Under the pieces are notes generated by a model. The model made no database searches. It saw only the letters and a program-made list of their open reading frames with translations, and had not been told where the DNA came from. From Spirochaetaceae bacterium 4572_59 (GTDB lineage: Bacteria; Spirochaetota; Spirochaetia; DSM-2461), in assembly GCA_002084805.1 (NCBI GenBank), contig NBMC01000033.1, positions 1-45,244 of the forward strand: a DNA stretch of 45,244 nucleotides. The letters run 5' to 3'. Of this stretch, positions 41,606-45,244 are shown piece by piece (the first letter of the stretch is position 1; each line of letters starts with the position of its first letter). Position numbers and translations under genes: made by a program.

Positions 41606-42649
41606 GTGTCAGTAAATAAAATTTCTGTTCTTGTAATTGACGATTCAGCACTTATGAGAAATTTAATATCCCGTTTGATTGAAAGAGATTCCAGCCTTGA
41701 GGTTATTGGAACTGCCATGAATGGTCGATTCGGTCTGGTAAAACTACCCCGTTTAAATCCTGATGTAATTGTTCTGGATTTGGAAATGCCCGAAATGAAC
41801 GGGGAGGCTTTGGCTCTCGGAGCTTCTGATTTTATCACAAAGCCCAGCGGAGGTGAGTCTGACGAGCTGAATCATATAGGCAATCAACTGGTCCAGTTGC
41901 TGACTGTTTACGGAAACAACTATCGTAGAAATAAAGGGAATTCAACGGTCGAGTCATTGGCTGTTCTAACTAACAATGGCAGAGTCTATGAGAAAGCCTC
42001 TAACGCCATAAGAACAGAAAACAGCTACCCTCAGAATCAGGATTGGGACAAAATCAAACCGTTACGAAAAGCGGGTATAACCGAGATAATTGCCATTGGA
42101 ATTTCAACAGGTGGGCCCAATGCCCTCAGAAAAGTTTTTGCTCAACTTGATCCGAACTTAAAACAGCCAATTTTGGTTGTACAGCATATGCCTGCAGGAT
42201 TCACAAAAGAATTTGCAGCCAGTTTAAACAGAATCTGTCCTCTGGAAGTGAAAGAAGCTGAAGAAGGAGATATCATCAAACCCGGTCGGATTCTGATAGC
42301 TCCGGGGGATGCACATATTGAGATAGAGAAAAAATCTCTTGCCTCAATTATTCATTTGAAAGACTCTGATCTGGTAAACGGACATAAGCCCTCTGCGGGA
42401 GTATTGTTTAATTCAATTGCCAAAAATTATGGTCATAATTCCATGGCTGTTATTATGACTGGTATGGGAAAAGACGGAGCCAGAGAAATCGGAGAGATTT
42501 ACAGGGAAGGCGGAATCACAATTGCTCAGGATCAGCAGTCCTGCATTGTCTACGGGATGCCACGGGTCGCTGTTGAACATAACTATATTCAACATATCGT
42601 CCCGCTTGAAGATATGGCCGAAGCTCTCTGCACTTTGCTGATAGAATAA
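41606..42649 (+). CDS. cheB: Chemotaxis response regulator methylesterase CheB with a receiver deletion
   Basis: 347 residues from GTG at 41606, chosen because AAAGAGG lies five bases upstream and the receiver starts at once (ISVLVIDDSALMRN). Asp12, Asp13 and the phosphoacceptor Asp58 are present. After PEMNG (residue 66) the sequence jumps to EALALGASDFITKPSGG, skipping about 30 residues that hold the fourth strand, the conserved Ser/Thr and the surrounding helices. The methylesterase domain (about 160-347) is intact, with GISTGGPNA (Ser), VQHMPAGFT (His) and MTGMGKDG (Asp). It should still deamidate or demethylate receptors, but phospho-control is likely lost. Confidence 0.93.
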   Translation: MSVNKISVLVIDDSALMRNLISRLIERDSSLEVIGTAMNGRFGLVKLPRLNPDVIVLDLEMPEMNGEALALGASDFITKPSGGESDELNHIGNQLVQLLTVYGNNYRRNKGNSTVESLAVLTNNGRVYEKASNAIRTENSYPQNQDWDKIKPLRKAGITEIIAIGISTGGPNALRKVFAQLDPNLKQPILVVQHMPAGFTKEFAASLNRICPLEVKEAEEGDIIKPGRILIAPGDAHIEIEKKSLASIIHLKDSDLVNGHKPSAGVLFNSIAKNYGHNSMAVIMTGMGKDGAREIGEIYREGGITIAQDQQSCIVYGMPRVAVEHNYIQHIVPLEDMAEALCTLLIE

Positions 42650-42652
42650 AAC

Positions 42653-43120
42653 TCAGCCGCAACCTTTACATTCTTTACAGGCACTGTTACAAGTCGTCCA
42701 TTCGAGAATTTCAGCTCGGGACAGAACCCTGATTATTGTGGGTATTTTTCCAATACCCTTTATTTTTTTGATCAGACCGTTCGCAAAAATACCGCTTGTT
42801 AAGCCGAGCACTCCAAACAGAAACAAAATCCATTCTGTATCAGTAAATTGTCCGACAATCAAATAAACAGCCAGAAAACATAACAGTGGAAATATAAACA
42901 TCATAAAAGCAGCACTGATAGCACCGTTACGATCAATCAGGATTTCAACCATATCCTTTTCATGAAGATCAAAATGCTCTAGATTCAATGCGGGAAAGGT
43001 CCGTTCTTTCACTCCCCAGAAAGAACGGGAAGAATTGGATTTCTCAGACTTGGGATTAGGGTAATATACAAGGATTGTATTATCATCCTGAACATTATTA
43101 ACGATTACTGCTTGCTTCAT
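42653..43120 (-). CDS. RseC/MucC-like membrane protein with C-terminal cysteine cluster
   Basis: 155 residues from the ATG with GGAGG five bases upstream; an earlier in-frame start would extend back into the YmdB-like gene. The plan follows RseC/MucC: a small N-terminal beta domain (about 1-70), then two membrane helices (about 70-92 and 98-115). RseC proteins usually have four cysteines near the N-terminus. Here that region is KSEKSNSSRSFWG with none, and a cluster CNSACKECKGCG forms the last residues. Function is unknown; RseC relatives support SoxR reduction (Rsx/Rnf complexes) or sigma-E. It overlaps the upstream gene by 23 bases. Confidence 0.65.
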   Translation of the reverse strand: MKQAVIVNNVQDDNTILVYYPNPKSEKSNSSRSFWGVKERTFPALNLEHFDLHEKDMVEILIDRNGAISAAFMMFIFPLLCFLAVYLIVGQFTDTEWILFLFGVLGLTSGIFANGLIKKIKGIGKIPTIIRVLSRAEILEWTTCNSACKECKGCG

Positions 43121-43910
43121 CGGGCACCTCCGTACATGGTATTCGCAGACGTTCAATAGAGACGGCCTTACCCGACTCATTCAGATCAATCAAAACACCC
43201 TGCAATTCCAGCTGATCCCAGGCATCAAGAGAACGCTCTGGAACCTGAGTCATAAACTTTCTCAGTTCCAGCTCCGGCTCCAGTCCGCCTACGGAGTGCA
43301 GGCTTCCGGTTCTACCTGTATCTGTAATAATGGCAGTTCCTTTGGACATTATCTGGTTATCAGCAGTAATTGCTTTTGATCCTGATCCGACAACAGCGCT
43401 GACTTTTCCATCTATCAGATGAAATATGGTCTGCTTTTCCGCTGTTGTCGTGGCATGAAAGTTCACAATAATATTATTGGTAGTTTCTCTGATTCTACTT
43501 GCCAATTCAGGCAGATAGGAAAATGGATTGGAAAGATGAACTCTGTAATATCCGGATTGCCCCAGAAGATTAATAACTCCGATTTTCTGATCGCCAACCT
43601 GATAGACTCCCCAACCGCGTCCGGGGCTTCCGGGCGGATAGTTTGCGGGTCTAAGCATAAAATGAGCTTTCGAGATAAAGCTAACCATATCTTTTTTATA
43701 GTAGACGCATTCACCGGATGTAATAACATCCAGTCCGAGTTTCTTCAGATACATAGAGTGGTTTTTTCCCATACCGAATCCGCCGGTAACTCCGTTACCA
43801 TTGGCGATAACAAAATCCACGCCATTTTCTTGTCTAATTTTCGGGAGTATTTTTTTGACAGTGAAGACACCGGCCTTACTGACAATCTCACCAATGAAGA
43901 GAATTTTCAT
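43098..43910 (-). CDS. YmdB/TIGR00282-family protein lacking metal ligands
   Basis: 270 residues with the YmdB backbone throughout (MKILFIGEIV, VDFVIANGN, LDVITSGECVY, LRPANYPPGSPGRG, NFHATTTAEKQ, KGTAIITDTGRTGS). The calcineurin-like family binds two metals through Asp8, Glu39, Asn40, Asn67, His68, His150, His175 and His177. Here the equivalents are Glu8, Asn39, Gly40, Glu67, Cys68, His152, Gly177 and Lys179, so only one ligand remains. Phosphodiesterase activity towards cyclic nucleotides is therefore unlikely. It may be a regulatory or structural paralogue. It is cotranscribed with the RseC-like gene, and the ATG follows AT-rich DNA without a strong ribosome site. Confidence 0.85.
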   Translation of the reverse strand: MKILFIGEIVSKAGVFTVKKILPKIRQENGVDFVIANGNGVTGGFGMGKNHSMYLKKLGLDVITSGECVYYKKDMVSFISKAHFMLRPANYPPGSPGRGWGVYQVGDQKIGVINLLGQSGYYRVHLSNPFSYLPELASRIRETTNNIIVNFHATTTAEKQTIFHLIDGKVSAVVGSGSKAITADNQIMSKGTAIITDTGRTGSLHSVGGLEPELELRKFMTQVPERSLDAWDQLELQGVLIDLNESGKAVSIERLRIPCTEVPDEASSNR

Positions 43911-43993
43911 TAGCTAAAAATACTAAAAAATCAGAGAATTAACAATCAGCAATTGTGCAATACTTGATTGTTTTACTACTTATAAAATAGATA

Positions 43994-44022
43994 TTGACAA
44001 AATTAGGGGGTCTACCTATACT
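43994..44022 (+). promoter_or_regulatory. Promoter of tRNA-Leu
   Basis: TTGACA (43994-43999), 17-bp spacer, TATACT (44017-44022), followed after 12 bases by the tRNA 5' end. The GC-rich CTAAGCCC after the -10 resembles a stringent discriminator only weakly. Confidence 0.85.
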
Positions 44023-44034
44023 AAGCCCAAGTCT

Positions 44035-44118
44035 GCCTGGATGGTGAAATTGGTAGACACGCTAGTTTCAGGGACTAGTGCTCGCAAGGGCGTGGAGGTT
44101 CGAGTCCTCTTCCAGGCA
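44035..44118 (+). tRNA. tRNA-Leu(CAG)
   Basis: 84 bases with a class II variable arm. The acceptor stem GCCTGGA pairs with TCCAGGC, and the discriminator is A. The anticodon stem CTAGT/ACTAG encloses loop TTCAGGG, giving anticodon CAG. The variable arm is TGCTCGCAAGGGCG-like, and the T arm GGAGGTTCGAGTCCTC is standard. CCA is not encoded. A strong promoter precedes it and a strong terminator follows within five bases. Confidence 0.95.
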
Positions 44119-44119
44119 T
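44101..44119 (+). repeat. tRNA-Leu 3'-end direct repeat, copy 1 (att-like)
   Basis: CGAGTCCTCTTCCAGGCAT, the T-loop to acceptor end of tRNA-Leu, is repeated exactly at 44283-44301, 182 bases downstream. This is the arrangement left by site-specific integration into a tRNA gene. Confidence 0.75.
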
Positions 44120-44121
44120 AG

Positions 44122-44160
44122 AAATACCCGATTACCGCAAGGTGATCGGGTATTTTTTTT
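44122..44160 (+). terminator. Rho-independent terminator of tRNA-Leu
   Basis: AAATACCCGATTACC pairs with GGTGATCGGGTATTT (one mismatch) around a GCAA tetraloop, followed by seven or more T. Confidence 0.95.
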
Positions 44161-44170
44161 CTTTCAAAAG

Positions 44171-44289
44171 GGACTCGAAACGGAATCCCGACGCGAATAC
44201 CTGGAGCGTAATCTGACAGGGATGTCAGATTAGGGATGGAGCAGGGTCGGTGTGAGCCTGCACGACGCAGGCGAATAGAGACCGAGTCC
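44171..44289. mobile_element. Structured palindromic element between the tRNA-Leu direct repeats
   Basis: Terminal inverted repeats GGACTCG (44171-44177) and CGAGTCC (44283-44289) enclose two perfect hairpins: AATCTGACA-GGGA-TGTCAGATT (44210-44231) and GCCTGC-ACGAC-GCAGGC (44256-44272). GCGAATA occurs twice as a direct repeat. No open frame of note is present. The right terminus is inside the second copy of the tRNA 3' end. It could be a small non-autonomous mobile element, a residue of a larger integrated element, or a structured RNA. It differs from simple intergenic DNA by its much higher GC content. Confidence 0.5.
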
Positions 44290-44301
44290 TCTTCCAGGCA
44301 T
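44283..44301 (+). repeat. tRNA-Leu 3'-end direct repeat, copy 2 (att-like)
   Basis: Exact 19-bp copy of the tRNA-Leu 3' end, at the right edge of the structured element. No tRNA body precedes it. Confidence 0.8.
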
Positions 44302-44329
44302 TTATAATGCCCTTTCAGGGTAAGAGATT

Positions 44330-44359
44330 AAAGACTCTTCTTAGCGGAGTGTCTTTTTT
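44330..44359 (+). terminator. Rho-independent terminator-like hairpin
   Basis: AAAGACTC pairs with GAGTGTCTTT (small mismatch) around a short loop and is followed by six T. It would end transcripts crossing the tRNA-linked element. Confidence 0.65.
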
Positions 44360-44546
44360 GTTTATAAGAAAATTTTGGACTGACGCCAGTATTGACGCCT
44401 TTTGAAATGTAATAACCCTTTTGAATGTGGAAAATTTTCTATATTAAAGGCTAGAATTTATTAATATGAATTCTATAGTTCTGCATTGCATGACACAGCC
44501 TTTCATACTTCATAATGCCTGATATGTCATATGAAAATTTTCATTG
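44360..44546. other. AT-rich non-coding stretch
   Basis: No gene, tRNA or convincing repeat is seen. A short pair of similar words (GAAAATTTT near 44389 and 44533) is not significant in such AT-rich DNA. Confidence 0.5.
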
Positions 44547-45098
44547 CTAGTTTTCTATAAGTACTTTCTGTATTTCTGGTAGTTCCTCGTCTATAAATTG
44601 GGTCCATTTCTCTATTAGTTTTTCAACAATTCCTTCACTTGTTAAGTCTCTTATTTCTTCCTTATTAACAAGATCAAACCGATGAATGCTGGACCATTTC
44701 GGAGTGAGGGTTTTCTTGCCTTTTATTATTATGCTTATATTAGCTTTATTGAATAACAGTTCTCGGAGGGATTGATCTGTTCCTGGACCAATTATGAGTT
44801 GAATATAAACACCGGAATCTTTGTTGGTTAACTGAAAGAGAACAAGCCTTTTTGAAGGAGTCCAACTTCCATCTCCCGTTTGCTGTGCTGCCATAGACTC
44901 TAATTCAGGCGTAGAGAAGCGAATCTCTGTTTTCGTACTTTTATCAAGTATAACTTTCTCTGTATTTTTGATTTCATCCATGATTTGATCAAAGACATAG
45001 CTCTGAAGATCTGGTCTATGCTCAAATATAAGATCTAAAGCTTGTTGGTGGTTCTCGTAGATTTTCTTACAAAGTTTTGCAATATCACTGTCGTCCAT
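44547..45098 (-). CDS. Protein resembling the C-terminal part of PD-(D/E)XK nuclease-family (PDDEXK_4-like) proteins
   Basis: 183 residues, soluble. The sequence follows the C-terminal half of PF14281-type proteins: HQQALDLIFEHRPDLQ, then IRFSTPELESM, SWTPSKRLVLFQLTN, VYIQLIIGPGTDQSLRELLF and a final KWTQFIDEEL helix. The nuclease core expected N-terminally (PD...ExK) is absent, so this is either a stand-alone C-terminal module or a split gene. AGAGAGG lies before the ATG, supporting translation from here. It sits beyond the tRNA-linked element in likely acquired DNA. Homologues are found near phage defence or restriction genes, but no role is shown. Confidence 0.55.
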   Translation of the reverse strand: MDDSDIAKLCKKIYENHQQALDLIFEHRPDLQSYVFDQIMDEIKNTEKVILDKSTKTEIRFSTPELESMAAQQTGDGSWTPSKRLVLFQLTNKDSGVYIQLIIGPGTDQSLRELLFNKANISIIIKGKKTLTPKWSSIHRFDLVNKEEIRDLTSEGIVEKLIEKWTQFIDEELPEIQKVLIEN

Positions 45099-45183
45099 AA
45101 AATGCCTCTCTATTGAGCAAATTTCAAAAAGCCAAGCTGACCGGAATATGTCAATATAGATGTCACAAGTTCTTTGAAATAAT

Positions 45184-45244
45184 TTATGATGCTTTTAACC
45201 TTTCCCGGGTCTCCGCTGAAGGATTTAAATATACTTCTTCAGTA
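45184..45244 (-). CDS. C-terminal end of an unknown gene entering from the right
   Basis: On the minus strand a frame open at the window edge ends TEEVYLNPSAETRERLKAS followed by TAA. The composition looks like a real protein tail and it lies in the same direction as the PD-(D/E)XK-like gene, 85 bases upstream. Too short to identify. Confidence 0.35.
   Translation of the reverse strand, partial: TEEVYLNPSAETRERLKAS

Noticed and set aside
43941-43972. AACAATCA/TGATTGTT inverted repeat upstream of the YmdB-like gene
   Set aside because: Eight-base AT-rich arms with a 16-base loop are expected by chance here, and no T tract fits a gene end.
44283-44301. A second, complete tRNA-Leu gene
   Set aside because: Only the 3' 19 bases match; the upstream sequence does not fold into D or anticodon arms of a tRNA.
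1-45244. CRISPR arrays, rRNA genes, further tRNA genes, sigma-54 promoters
   Set aside because: No regularly spaced repeats, rRNA signatures or second tRNA were seen; no TGGCAC-N5-TTGC match in an intergenic position was found by eye.

Overview
The window reads as a chromosomal segment of a free-living spirochaete (Spirochaetaceae, Spirochaeta/Oceanispirochaeta-like). This is inferred from gene content, not from a search: HprK and HPr beside sigma-54 and an NtrY/NtrX-type pair, FlgM, CheR-CheB, a full-length NifU with NifS, a lipoprotein-type LptC with LptA and LptB, and AT-rich intergenic promoters with consensus TTGACA/TATAAT-like boxes. Most of the window is ordinary core genome. The accessory pieces are about 7.0-8.1 kb and the last 1.2 kb.

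Layout. 1-5.6 kb: a frameshifted HDOD gene end, a glutaredoxin, then a minus-strand block (SPOUT methyltransferase, degenerate iron-ADH-like protein, flgM, rsmI), then a plus-strand block (double zinc ribbon protein, alkyltransferase-like protein, aroA). 5.6-8.2 kb: a DHH/CBS phosphoesterase followed by a small decayed island holding an ISL3-type transposase remnant, a toxin-antitoxin pair, an attC-like palindrome and a remnant of a type III restriction subunit. 8.2-13.8 kb: a three-gene RND efflux operon. 13.9-22.7 kb: htpG, an HD-GYP fragment, a CNNM/HlyC-type membrane protein, nifS-nifU, a DUF2156 acyltransferase and aspS. 22.7-30.5 kb: a cNMP-binding/ATPase regulator divergent from a Rex-like repressor with a near-perfect Rex operator, serA, a secreted protein, a rhomboid protease, an unknown protein, a polyprenyl diphosphate synthase and rlmE.

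30.5-40.6 kb is one long minus-strand regulatory and envelope block, read in the order lptC, lptA, lptB, rpoN, hpf, hprK, HPr, DUF4390-like, ntrY-like kinase, ntrX-like sigma-54 activator, lexA, holA. It combines the classical rpoN operon with the HPr kinase system, the sigma-54 activator pair and the SOS repressor. 40.7-43.9 kb carries cheR-cheB, an RseC-like membrane protein and a YmdB-like protein without its metal ligands. 43.9-45.2 kb holds tRNA-Leu(CAG), a structured palindromic element that ends in a second copy of the tRNA 3' end, and a PD-(D/E)XK-family protein.

The most striking pattern is that several otherwise conserved genes have lost short pieces of their defining domains. LptB lacks about 24 N-terminal residues. 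The NtrX-like receiver lacks about 20 residues together with a frameshift. CheB lacks about 30 receiver residues in frame. The cNMP-binding regulator and the DUF4390-like protein have short N-termini, and the HDOD gene carries a 14-bp tandem duplication. Because LptB is normally essential, either the assembly or the strain has accumulated small indels, and this should be resolved from reads before biology is inferred. Other points of interest are the Rex-serA autoregulatory unit, the tRNA-Leu-linked element, the attC-like site behind the toxin-antitoxin pair, and three probable pseudoenzymes or rewired proteins (Fe-ADH-like, YmdB-like, RseC-like).
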